Shown here: positions 18,042 through 26,701 of the stretch, one piece after another
How positions within the stretch are numbered: position 1 is the first letter of the stretch
Layout: the number at the start of each line of letters is the position of its first letter
DNA from: an uncultured Bacteroidales bacterium
GTDB taxonomy: Bacteria; Bacteroidota; Bacteroidia; Bacteroidales; ML635J-15
Assembly: GCA_937899245.1 (NCBI GenBank)
Contig: CALDKB010000048.1
Location: 124,001 to 188,000, forward strand
DNA: 64,000 nt
Direction of reading: 5' to 3'
Translations under genes and position numbers: made by a program
The notes under the pieces: generated by a model
Database searches by the model: none
What the model was told of the DNA's origin: nothing
Seen by the model: only the letters and a program-made list of their open reading frames with translations

Positions 18042-20393
18042 TTAGAATGTTTGTGAGAATTTAATGGATGGCATTATTGGGAATAGGCTTACTTGTTTCA
18101 GGCATCGGTTCCCGCTGTTGTTGTATCCGAAGTACAGGTAGAACGGATTCTGTCGGCAGTATGCATTGTAAACGCCTAAGCTCCAAATTCTTTGTCCCAA
18201 CTTATTTTGTTTCTTGAAGTTAAAGTTGAAGTCAAGCCTATGGTATGCAGGTGCCCGATAAGAATTACGGCCTCCGTATTCCTCAACTTCGTTTCCGTAA
18301 AGTCCATAGTAGCGTCCGTAGGCAAGAGTTACGGCGTTTCCTGTTCCAAATACCCATGTCATACCAAAGTCGAAGTTTTCGCTTTTGTTGTAGATCAGGG
18401 CAATTGCTATATCGTGTCGGCGATCGTACTTGTACGGGAATTTTTCACCGAAATTCAAGTTGTCGAATTTTCTCCAAGCCCAAGACAATGTGTATCCGAT
18501 CCAACCTGTGATTTTTCCTGTTGTCTTGCGTGCAAGTAGTTCTACTCCATACGACCATCCATGTCCCATTTCTATTTTTGATTCCCAGTTGTCTGTGAAA
18601 CTCAAGAAACTGGCGCCTTCCTTGTATTCGATAAGGCCTTTCATGTCCTTGTAGAATCCTTCAATGCTGAAGTCCCACTTGTCGTGCAAGTTATATGCAA
18701 ATCCAAGTGCGCCTTGCCAGCATCTTTGCGGTTGAATGGTGTCGGTAGCAGGAAGCCATAGGTCGGTTGGCAGTCCGATTGTACTGTTGGTAAGAAGGTG
18801 TACAAACTGTGTCATTCTTGTGACAGCAGCCTTCATTGACAGGTTTTCTGTGAAAAGAAAACGTGCCGAAATTCTTGGCTCCACCGACTGGTAGTATTTT
18901 TTCTTTACGATAAACCCAGAATAATTGACGCCAACGTCTGCTTTCAATCGTCCTGTAATGGTAATGTTGTCGCTTGCGTATGCGTTGATTTCGGTTCCGT
19001 AGATGTCCTTGGCTCCTATTTCGTTGTCGATGTTGATGTTGCCTACCGATTGCTGAATTGCTGAAACTCCGGGCTTAAATATGTGATAGGTGCCGGCGAC
19101 TCCCAGTTTTAGTTCGTGCTTTGAAGCCGGATAGTAGTTGAAGTCCATCTTTGCGCCATAGTCGTTTATGCCCGAGAAATAGTCGAATTTATACTTGTCG
19201 GTCGCAATGTGGTCGGCAAGTTGCTCGTATTCCATGTAGGTGTCGAACTTGTAGTTCGAGTAAATCAGTGTTAGGTTTGAGAATAGTTTTTGATTGTATA
19301 CATGATTCCAGCGCAACGACGTTGTGATGTTTCCCCAGAAAAGTCCCATGTCGTCCTGGTTGTTGTATAGTGTGTCGTAATAAAGATATTCTTCTTCGTT
19401 TTTTATGTATGCCTTGTCGCGGCCGAAATATCCGCTAAGGAAAAGTCTGTCCTTGTCGCTGAACTTGTGGTTGATCTTCAGGTTGGCATCGTAGAAATAG
19501 TAGCCTGCCTTCATTTTTTCGTTTCCTCCGGCTGTCTTGTTTATCAGTGCTATGATGGGAGCTGCAAGTACATCAATGTATGTGCGTCGTCCGCTGACAA
19601 TAAACGATGTATGGTCTTTCCAAATAGGGCCTTCAACCATAAATTTTGCTGCTATTGTCCCTATTGAGAATTCTCCGTCATACTTTTTGTCGTTGCCTTC
19701 CTTTAGCCTAATGTCGATTACCGATGAAAGCCGTCCGCTGTATTGTGCTGGAAATCCGCCTTTTATTAGGTTTATGCTCGAAATGGCATCTGGATTGAAC
19801 ACAGAGAAAAAGCCGAAGAGGTGATTGGCATTGTATACGGGAACTCCATCGAGCAGGATAAGATTCTGGTCGGGTCCGCCACCACGAACGTATATGCCGC
19901 TTGTGCCTTCGTTTCCCGACTGAACTCCAGGCATAAGTTGCAGGGTTTTCATCACGTCGGCTTCGCCCATAAATACCGGCAAGGTTTTCAGCTGTTCCAC
20001 TGGCAGTCGTACAATGCTCATCTGTACGTCGTTGACAGTCTGTCTCGACTTGCTCTCGCTGATGACAACTTCGCTCAACATGTTGGATGTGTTAAGCATT
20101 ACGTTCATCTTTATGTCGTGGTCTATGTAAAAGTTGTATGAATACGCACCGTAGCCGATGTACGATACGACAAGACTTATGCTGTCCTGCGGTAGTGTTA
20201 GGCTGAAAAAGCCATATTCGTTAGTGGCTACACCAAGATGCGAACGTGTGTCGTAAACGTTGGCCCCGAAAAGTTTTTCGCCACTTGCCGAGTCCTGAAC
20301 GTATCCGCTTATAGTGAACTTCTGTCCAAATGCAATGCTTGTAAATAACAGCAATACAATAACAGAAAAAGTATATTTCGTTTTTCCCATCAA
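18042..20393 (-). CDS. TonB-dependent receptor with carboxypeptidase-like N-domain
   Basis: 783 residues. Signal peptide, then a carboxypeptidase-regulatory-like domain (residues about 25-105; ISGYVQDSASGEKLFGANVYD), a plug domain (about 120-225; GVQSGNEGTSGIYVRGGGPDQNLILLDG in part) and a C-terminal 22-strand barrel ending in a terminal Phe (SIKFSQTF). Imports a ligand through the outer membrane using TonB energy. The partner DUF4249 gene follows directly; this pairing is widespread in Bacteroidota and its substrate is generally unknown. Confidence 0.93.
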   Translation of the reverse strand: MMGKTKYTFSVIVLLLFTSIAFGQKFTISGYVQDSASGEKLFGANVYDTRSHLGVATNEYGFFSLTLPQDSISLVVSYIGYGAYSYNFYIDHDIKMNVMLNTSNMLSEVVISESKSRQTVNDVQMSIVRLPVEQLKTLPVFMGEADVMKTLQLMPGVQSGNEGTSGIYVRGGGPDQNLILLDGVPVYNANHLFGFFSVFNPDAISSINLIKGGFPAQYSGRLSSVIDIRLKEGNDKKYDGEFSIGTIAAKFMVEGPIWKDHTSFIVSGRRTYIDVLAAPIIALINKTAGGNEKMKAGYYFYDANLKINHKFSDKDRLFLSGYFGRDKAYIKNEEEYLYYDTLYNNQDDMGLFWGNITTSLRWNHVYNQKLFSNLTLIYSNYKFDTYMEYEQLADHIATDKYKFDYFSGINDYGAKMDFNYYPASKHELKLGVAGTYHIFKPGVSAIQQSVGNINIDNEIGAKDIYGTEINAYASDNITITGRLKADVGVNYSGFIVKKKYYQSVEPRISARFLFTENLSMKAAVTRMTQFVHLLTNSTIGLPTDLWLPATDTIQPQRCWQGALGFAYNLHDKWDFSIEGFYKDMKGLIEYKEGASFLSFTDNWESKIEMGHGWSYGVELLARKTTGKITGWIGYTLSWAWRKFDNLNFGEKFPYKYDRRHDIAIALIYNKSENFDFGMTWVFGTGNAVTLAYGRYYGLYGNEVEEYGGRNSYRAPAYHRLDFNFNFKKQNKLGQRIWSLGVYNAYCRQNPFYLYFGYNNSGNRCLKQVSLFPIMPSIKFSQTF

Positions 20394-20406
20394 AAAAAAT
20401 TTTTAG

Positions 20407-20414
20407 CAAAGATA
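20407..20414 (-). promoter_or_regulatory. -7 box of the TonB receptor/DUF4249 operon
   Basis: TATCTTTG on the minus strand, 13 bases before the ATG, back to back with the xth promoter. Confidence 0.6.
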
Positions 20415-20461
20415 TATAAAACAAAAAAAATATGAGTTTTGTTGCTGAATAAATAAATTCT

Positions 20462-20469
20462 TACCTTTG
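20462..20469 (+). promoter_or_regulatory. -7 box of the exonuclease III gene
   Basis: TACCTTTG, 19 bases before the ATG at 20489. Confidence 0.65.
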
Positions 20470-20488
20470 CATATCAACATGTTTGCTT

Positions 20489-21253
20489 ATGAAAATAATG
20501 ACATTTAACCTCAACGGGATACGTTCGGCAATCTCTAAGGGTTTGTATGAATGGATTGAATTACAATCACCAGATGTCTTGTGCGTGCAGGAAACAAAAG
20601 CTCAGCCCGATCAGATTGACATATTGAAATTCAAGGATTTGGGTTATTATTCCTATATTTTTTCGGCAGAAAAAAAGGGTTATAGCGGTGTGGCTATTTT
20701 TACAAAACAGGAGCCCGATTTTGTGAAGGCAGGTATTGGTATTCGGGATTTTGATGCCGAAGGTCGTTTGCTTCGCGTTGATTTGGGCGATGTTACAGTA
20801 ATCGACTCTTATTTCCCTTCGGGAACTATGGGCGACGCAAGGCAGGATGTTAAGATGAAATATCTTGACGCTGTTCAGGTTTTCATCAATGAGCTAAAAA
20901 AGGAACGCCCCAATATTATTCTTGCCGGCGATTATAATATATGCCATAAGGAAATCGATATCAGTAATCCACAGAACAAAAAAGGCGTTTCCGGTTTTTT
21001 GCCTGAGGAGCGCGAGTGGATAACTGGCTTCCTTGAAAGTGGATTTGTCGATTCTTTGCGTGTTTTCTGCAACGAGCCAAACCAATATACTTGGTGGAGT
21101 TATCGTAGTGGCGCTAAGGCAAAGAATTTAGGTTGGCGTATTGATTATCAGATGGTTTCAGAACCATTGGCATCGAGATTACAATCGGCAAAGATTTTCC
21201 CGGAAGTCCAGATGTCCGACCATTGCCCATACCAAATTGAATTAAAAGATTAA
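20489..21253 (+). CDS. xth: Exodeoxyribonuclease III
   Basis: 254 residues from ATG 20489; a TTG two codons earlier is less likely. Mg-dependent AP endonuclease and 3'-5' exonuclease of base excision repair. Conserved residues are visible in order: LNGIRSA (Asn), CVQETKA (Glu), AGDYNICHKEID (Asp, Asn) and the terminal MSDHCP (Asp-His). Followed after 8 bases by a polysaccharide deacetylase gene, probably on the same transcript. Confidence 0.93.
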   Translation: MKIMTFNLNGIRSAISKGLYEWIELQSPDVLCVQETKAQPDQIDILKFKDLGYYSYIFSAEKKGYSGVAIFTKQEPDFVKAGIGIRDFDAEGRLLRVDLGDVTVIDSYFPSGTMGDARQDVKMKYLDAVQVFINELKKERPNIILAGDYNICHKEIDISNPQNKKGVSGFLPEEREWITGFLESGFVDSLRVFCNEPNQYTWWSYRSGAKAKNLGWRIDYQMVSEPLASRLQSAKIFPEVQMSDHCPYQIELKD

Positions 21254-21261
21254 TTTGTTGT

Positions 21262-21873
21262 ATGATACGCTTTTGCTCAATTCTTTCGCGTTTTCCAAAT
21301 CCTTTTCTAAAAGGTATACGTAGAGTGAAGAATTGTGGCAAGACCTTGTATGTAACATTCGACGATGGTCCAACACCTGGAAATACAGAGCAGATATTAC
21401 ATATATTAAATAGGTATTCAGTAAAGGCAACATTCTTTTGTTGTGGGAAAAATGCCGATGATAATCCTGAGTTGCTAAAACAGATTCAAGATTATGGACA
21501 TTCTGTTGGATATCATTCGTATTCTCATCATGATATTCTAAAGACTGCGTCCTCCGAATGGCTTGCTGATGTTGAGAAGGAATCCATTATTTCTAGTCTT
21601 CGGTTATTTCGTCCGCCATACGGAAGAATAGGTTTTAGTCATTATAGGAAATTGAAACGCAAGTACGATTTTGTCTTTTGGGATGTGATGTCGTATGATT
21701 ATAGGCAGGACTTGTCGCCCGAAGATGTGATGAAAATCCTAGACAAGTCGGTGAGAGCAGGTTCTGTTATTGTTTTTCATGATAATAAAAAATCAGCGAC
21801 AAACACATTGAAGGTGCTGCCGCTGTTTATTGAAAAATATCTTGGCGATGGCTATTCTTTTGCCTCGCTTTAA
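21262..21873 (+). CDS. NodB-type polysaccharide deacetylase
   Basis: 203 residues. The NodB motifs are present: TFDDGPTPG (catalytic Asp and metal Asp), HSYSHHD (two metal His), RPPYGR and a final VIVFHDN. A metal-dependent deacetylase of peptidoglycan or another amino-sugar polymer is expected. There is no clear signal peptide; the basic N-terminus (FPNPFLKGIRRVKN) could be membrane associated or the protein may act in the cytoplasm. It ends 3 bases before the convergent Rieske-type gene. Confidence 0.85.
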   Translation: MIRFCSILSRFPNPFLKGIRRVKNCGKTLYVTFDDGPTPGNTEQILHILNRYSVKATFFCCGKNADDNPELLKQIQDYGHSVGYHSYSHHDILKTASSEWLADVEKESIISSLRLFRPPYGRIGFSHYRKLKRKYDFVFWDVMSYDYRQDLSPEDVMKILDKSVRAGSVIVFHDNKKSATNTLKVLPLFIEKYLGDGYSFASL

Positions 21874-21876
21874 ATT

Positions 21877-22314
21877 CTAATAGTAGGAATTGTATATATA
21901 CAATACACTTCCTTGATAATCAGTAGTATATTCTAATGGCGTGTATTTAGATGGGCCACCGGCAAGAGATCCGTCGTTAATGTTGAACTTTGAACCGCAA
22001 AGAGGACATTCAAGGAAAAGTCCGGTTGAGTCTACGCTTAGGATAGCATCTTTTGTGCGTGGATGGTGAGGACAAGCACGGTCGTATGCGACAAATTCAT
22101 CTGGGTATGTGCAGGCAACAACGATTCCCTTGTAGCCACCGTCTACATAAATGTAATTCCCTGGTGTTTTCAATGCACTATGTGCAGGCATGTCGGGATA
22201 TAGCTGTATGTTGACGTATACATAAGGCACGTATTCCTGATCGTCGCATGCTGGAATAATGTTCAATAAAAGGGCAACAATCGAAATAATTATTATTTTT
22301 GGCAGCACTTTCAT
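21877..22314 (-). CDS. Rieske-like [2Fe-2S] lipoprotein with altered second motif
   Basis: 145 residues. Lipobox NIIPAC-DDQ. The mature domain has the Rieske fold outline: a first cluster box ACPHHP (Cys, His) and a second box ECPLCGSKFN followed by GSLAGGPSKYTPL. In classical Rieske proteins the second box is CxxH; here the His position holds Cys, giving C-x-H ... C-x2-C. If a cluster is bound it would have three Cys and one His ligands, which should change its potential and pH response. Envelope electron carrier is a reasonable role; no redox partner gene is adjacent. Confidence 0.78.
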   Translation of the reverse strand: MKVLPKIIIISIVALLLNIIPACDDQEYVPYVYVNIQLYPDMPAHSALKTPGNYIYVDGGYKGIVVACTYPDEFVAYDRACPHHPRTKDAILSVDSTGLFLECPLCGSKFNINDGSLAGGPSKYTPLEYTTDYQGSVLYIYNSYY

Positions 22315-22362
22315 GATGTGTTTTTTATATTATTAATAGGTATATTATATTCTTATATAACG

Positions 22363-22889
22363 ATGGCAAAAATAAGTAAAATTGTTATTCCAATGTTATT
22401 GGTGTTGATAATTTTTATCCCCAATTATGTTAATTCACAGGTTGTTTATACTGAAAAAAAAGACAAGCAAAGCGAACAAGTTGATAGACAGGAGGAGAAA
22501 CGTCTTGAGCAGAACCGTAGGGCTAAGGACAGGCGCAGGAAACGGTTGAAACGAATGAACCTAAAGGAGAGCAAGGAACGTGATAAGTCGATACAGTCCC
22601 AGCAAAAAAAGCGCAGTCATATAGTGTTGAAAGAAACATCAAGTCGAGAAGGGTTGAAAAGCAGCATAATAGACCGTCGGCCGAAGAGCGGTTGGTCATG
22701 AAGCTTGAGAAACAGAAGGCCCATGAAGATGCAAGAAAGGCTAAAACGACTGAAAGGGAATATAATAAGGCATTGAAAAATTATCATAAGAAAGTTAGCG
22801 GGGCAGGAAAGGATATCGCCAATAAGAAAAAAGTTTATAAACGGATGAAGAAATCAAAACGGATTGCAAACAAAAATAACAAGCGGTAA
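22363..22889 (+). CDS. Lys/Arg-rich exported protein split across two frames
   Basis: From ATG 22363 the zero frame encodes a signal peptide (IVIPMLLVLIIFIPNYVNSQ) and a very basic, charged helical region, and stops at 22701 (112 residues). The -1 frame, entered at an A AAA AAG heptamer (22605-22611), stays open to 22889 and continues in the same style (NIKSRRVEKQ, RKAKTTEREYNKALKNYHKK), giving a fused product of about 175 residues. Either a programmed -1 shift or loss of one A from an A8 run explains this. Function unknown; the composition suggests nucleic-acid or envelope polymer binding. No TAnnTTTG box was found before the start. Confidence 0.55.
22605..22611 (+). other. A AAA AAG slippery heptamer
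   Basis: In the zero frame the codons are CAA AAA AAG, the same heptamer that drives -1 shifting in E. coli dnaX. No strong hairpin directly downstream; a weak GACCG/CGGTT pairing lies about 60 bases further on. Confidence 0.6.
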
Positions 22890-22978
22890 TAACATATTGG
22901 TTTTGACCATATTGTGTTGCAAGTGTTAATTTTGCGGAAAAAAAATGCAAAAAAGTTGTTAATAAAAATTAAGTGTAG

Positions 22979-22986
22979 TAATTTTG
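22979..22986 (+). promoter_or_regulatory. -7 box of the surface-protein operon
   Basis: TAATTTTG, 52 bases before the TonB receptor start. Confidence 0.5.
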
Positions 22987-23038
22987 AAGCCCCATTTTAT
23001 TCGGGGAGAAGTAAGTATTAAGTAAGTAAAATTTTATT

Positions 23039-26000
23039 ATGTTACGAAGAATACAATTATTGATTTTGGCACTCTTAGCGAGTGTTGGGTTGTTCGCTCA
23101 GTCGGGAACTTTGAACGGTACCGTTATCGATGCGTCAACCAATGATCCAATTCCATTTGCGAATGTTTCTATTGAAGAGAATGGAAATGTTGTAACGGGT
23201 GGTATGACGGATTTCGACGGAAGGTTCAGTATTAAGCCTATTAAGGCCGGCAAGTATGATGTTTCGGCATCATATATCGGTTTTGGTACGGTTAAGATAG
23301 CTGGTGTGCAGGTTACTGCAGGTCAGATTACCTTCCAGAACTTTAAGTTGAAACCAGAAGCTGAAATGCTTGCTGAAGTTGAAGTCATTGAATACAAGGT
23401 GCCTTTGATTCAAAAGGACCAGACCCAATCGGGTGGAACAATGACATCAGAAGATATTTCCCGAATGAGTGCACGTTCGGCTGATGCTGTTGCAGCAACT
23501 GTCGGCGGTGTTTATTCAGAAGACGGTTCGGTAGGTAGTATTAGAGGTTCTCGTTCTGAGGATGTCGTTTACTACGTCGATGGTGTTAAGGTGCGTGGTT
23601 CTAGTAGCGTTCCTAAGTCTGCTATCGAACAGGTATCTGTAATCACCGGTGGTGTTCCTGCTCAGTATGGTGATGCTACTGGTGGTATCATCAGCTTGAC
23701 AACTAAGGGCCCTGCTTCTGAATTCTGGGGCGGCGCCGAAATCCTTTGCTCTGTTGAAGGCTACGGATATAACTTGGCAGGTTTGACATTGTCGGGTCCT
23801 ATCTGGTCGAAAACAGAAAAAGGAACAAACCGCAAGAGAACAATCATGGGCTTCATGGTGTCGGCAGAAGGTTCATACATCCTCGATGGTAGCCCGTCAG
23901 CAGTCGGCGAGTGGAGAGCTAACGATGACGTTGTTGAAGAAATGACCAAGAATCCTCTTCGCCTTGTTGAATCTGAAAATGGTGCAGTAGTTTACCAGAA
24001 CACTTTGTACTTGCACAAAGATTCTTTCTACAACCAGAGAAGAAGAACAAATGCTACAAACAAGAGCTTGAATATTGCTGCAAAACTTGATATCGCTCCT
24101 ATCAGAGACCTCGATATCACTTTGGGAACTAATATTTATCTTGCTGACGCAAGTGTTTATTCTAGGGCTAATTCATTGTTCAATTCAGAAAACAACGGAC
24201 GCCAGAAATATGGTAGCTACCGTGCTTATGGACGTTTGACACAGAAGTTTAGAGAAAATGAGAGCGAAGACGGCGAAAAGAAGGCTTTCCTTCGCAATCC
24301 ATACTATACTATTCAGGTCGACTATACAAAGGTTCATTCTGAATCAGGTGATGTAAATCACTGGGACAACTTCTTCGATTATGGTTATGTTGGAAAATTC
24401 GATATCACTCCTAACAAGTTCTATTCTCCTGGTGTGGATACTGTTTCTGGTCTTTCTGGTAACTGCATGGAAACTTTCTACTATCAGGTTAATAGCTTCG
24501 AGGCTGGCGACCTTAACCCTGCTTTAGGAAACTATACAACCCAGTTCTACGATTACATGGGAGAATATTACCCAACTATGTACACCCAGTATATTCAGAT
24601 GTACGGCGGTTTGCTTAATGGTGATGGTCCTGCTTCTATCTATGGTATGTGGCAGGTTCCTGGTGTTCCGTCTGGTTCATATTCAAAGTCAGATGCAACT
24701 CAGTTGAGAGTTTCGGCTAACGCTGCAGCCGACTTGGGCGGACACGAACTTAGCATCGGTTTCGAATTCGAGCAGAGAAGCGACTCTTATTTCGGAGTTT
24801 CTGCTTTCAGCTTGTGGGGATTGGCAAGAAGCTTGGTTAACAGCCACATTGAAGAAATTGATAAGACCAACCCAATCATCTATAGAGATGATAATGGTAA
24901 TTTTAGAGATACAATTGATTACCCGAGAATTTACAATGCTTCTACTCAGAAGAGATTCGACAAGCATCTCCGTGAAGCTTTAGGACTTGCTGTTGATGGT
25001 ACAGATTGGATTAATGTAGATTCATACGATCCTAGCACTTTCGATTTGAACTGGTTCAGTGCAGACGAATTGTTTAATCAGGGTTCCAGCTACGTTTCTT
25101 ACTATGGTTACGACTATGCAGGAAACAAATTAAGCTATAAGCCGACTTTCGAGGACTTCTTCACAAAGGATGCTGATGGTGATGGTTTCCTTGATAGACC
25201 AATTGCTCCTTTCGAGCCAACATATATGGCCGGTTATATTCAGGATAAGTTCGCTTTCAAGGACCTTATCTTCAATATCGGTCTTCGTGTTGACCGCTAC
25301 GATGCAAACCAGAGCGTTCTAAAGGATCAGTATACATTGCACAATGCTTATACAGTAGGTGATAAGGAAGTTGCCCTTATCGGTTCTACCAAGCATCCTG
25401 GTAACATTACTGATGACGCAGTTGTTTATGTTAACGATATGAATAATCCAACCGAGATTACCGGTTACCGTATTGGTAGCACATGGTATGATGCCAACGG
25501 TTTGGAAATTGACAACCCTAACTCAATTCAGGGTGCCAACGGTATTTCTCCTTATCTTCAAAATCCTGACGAAGAACTTAATGCTTCTGCATTCAAGGAT
25601 TACGAACCACAGGTTGTTGTAATGCCTCGTATCGCATTTTCATTCCCAATTTCAGAAGACGCTTTGTTCTTTGCTCACTACGACATTCTTTCACAGCGTC
25701 CACAGACTTACGACCAGCTTAGCCCAATCGAATATATGTACATTAGACAATTGGGTACAAGCACATTGAATAACCCAGACCTTAAGACAGAAAAGACAAT
25801 CGACTACGAATTAGGTTTCCAGCAGAAATTAGGAAATACTTCATCTTTGAAACTTTCTGCATTCTACCGTGAAATGCGTGATAAGTTGCAGACCGTTTCT
25901 GTTTATGGTGCTTACCCGGTAACTTACTATACTTTGGGTAACATCGACTTCGGTACTGTTAGAGGTTTCACACTTGCATACGATTTGAGAAGAACCGGTA

Positions 26001-26671
26001 ATATTTCCTTGAGAGCAAACTACACATTGCAGTGGGCAAAGGGTACAGGTTCAAGCTACGATTCGGGTGCTTCAATCGTTAAGTCTGATAACCCGAACTT
26101 GAGAACAATCCTTCCATTGTCGGTTGACCAGCGTCATAACTTCCAGGTTGTACTTGACTACCGTTTCGGTGGTAAGGCAGATGGAACTCCTTACAACGGA
26201 CCAAAGATCAATGGAAAGCACATTCTTGCAAATACCGGTGTTAACCTTACAGTTGTTACTGGTTCGGGTACTCCTTATACAAAGAGAACAGAACCTAGCA
26301 ATGGTGTTATCTTAGGATCTTTGAACGGTGCTACTAAGCCTTGGAGAACTAAGGTCGACATGAGCGTTTCAAGAGATATCAGAATTAGATTAGCTAAGGC
26401 AAAGGATGATGGTTCTAAGGAAAGATATGGTAACTTGAGAATTTCTCTTGATGTTACAAACCTCTTGAACTCTAAGACTCCTATGTATGTTTACTCATAT
26501 ACTGGTAATGCCGGTGATGATGGTTATTTGAACTATGCAGACTACCAGACATTGATTGCAACTCAAACAGATGAGGTAGCATACAGAAACTTCTACGCAA
26601 TGTATATCAACTCTCCTGGTTACTACATGTTGCCAACAACAGTAAGATTAGGTGTTAGTTTCTCGTTCTAA
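23039..26671 (+). CDS. Large TonB-dependent receptor
   Basis: 1210 residues. Signal peptide (LALLASVGLFAQ), carboxypeptidase-regulatory-like domain (about 22-110; GTLNGTVIDASTNDPIPFANV), plug (about 125-220; VGGVYSEDGSVGSIRGSRSEDV in part and GVPAQYGDATGGIISLTTKG) and a long barrel ending LPTTVRLGVSFSF. Larger than usual receptors because of long extracellular loops rich in Tyr, Asn and Asp. The codon use (many GGT, AAG, TTC) is more biased than in neighbouring genes, pointing to high expression. Operon with a secreted 1379-residue protein and a PorV-like protein. Confidence 0.92.
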   Translation: MLRRIQLLILALLASVGLFAQSGTLNGTVIDASTNDPIPFANVSIEENGNVVTGGMTDFDGRFSIKPIKAGKYDVSASYIGFGTVKIAGVQVTAGQITFQNFKLKPEAEMLAEVEVIEYKVPLIQKDQTQSGGTMTSEDISRMSARSADAVAATVGGVYSEDGSVGSIRGSRSEDVVYYVDGVKVRGSSSVPKSAIEQVSVITGGVPAQYGDATGGIISLTTKGPASEFWGGAEILCSVEGYGYNLAGLTLSGPIWSKTEKGTNRKRTIMGFMVSAEGSYILDGSPSAVGEWRANDDVVEEMTKNPLRLVESENGAVVYQNTLYLHKDSFYNQRRRTNATNKSLNIAAKLDIAPIRDLDITLGTNIYLADASVYSRANSLFNSENNGRQKYGSYRAYGRLTQKFRENESEDGEKKAFLRNPYYTIQVDYTKVHSESGDVNHWDNFFDYGYVGKFDITPNKFYSPGVDTVSGLSGNCMETFYYQVNSFEAGDLNPALGNYTTQFYDYMGEYYPTMYTQYIQMYGGLLNGDGPASIYGMWQVPGVPSGSYSKSDATQLRVSANAAADLGGHELSIGFEFEQRSDSYFGVSAFSLWGLARSLVNSHIEEIDKTNPIIYRDDNGNFRDTIDYPRIYNASTQKRFDKHLREALGLAVDGTDWINVDSYDPSTFDLNWFSADELFNQGSSYVSYYGYDYAGNKLSYKPTFEDFFTKDADGDGFLDRPIAPFEPTYMAGYIQDKFAFKDLIFNIGLRVDRYDANQSVLKDQYTLHNAYTVGDKEVALIGSTKHPGNITDDAVVYVNDMNNPTEITGYRIGSTWYDANGLEIDNPNSIQGANGISPYLQNPDEELNASAFKDYEPQVVVMPRIAFSFPISEDALFFAHYDILSQRPQTYDQLSPIEYMYIRQLGTSTLNNPDLKTEKTIDYELGFQQKLGNTSSLKLSAFYREMRDKLQTVSVYGAYPVTYYTLGNIDFGTVRGFTLAYDLRRTGNISLRANYTLQWAKGTGSSYDSGASIVKSDNPNLRTILPLSVDQRHNFQVVLDYRFGGKADGTPYNGPKINGKHILANTGVNLTVVTGSGTPYTKRTEPSNGVILGSLNGATKPWRTKVDMSVSRDIRIRLAKAKDDGSKERYGNLRISLDVTNLLNSKTPMYVYSYTGNAGDDGYLNYADYQTLIATQTDEVAYRNFYAMYINSPGYYMLPTTVRLGVSFSF

Positions 26672-26701
26672 TAATTTATAAGAAAATACAAATATCACGA
26701 T

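Noticed and set aside
21242..21433. Minus-strand 63-codon frame over the polysaccharide deacetylase start
   Set aside because: Antisense to the NodB motif region and without family resemblance.
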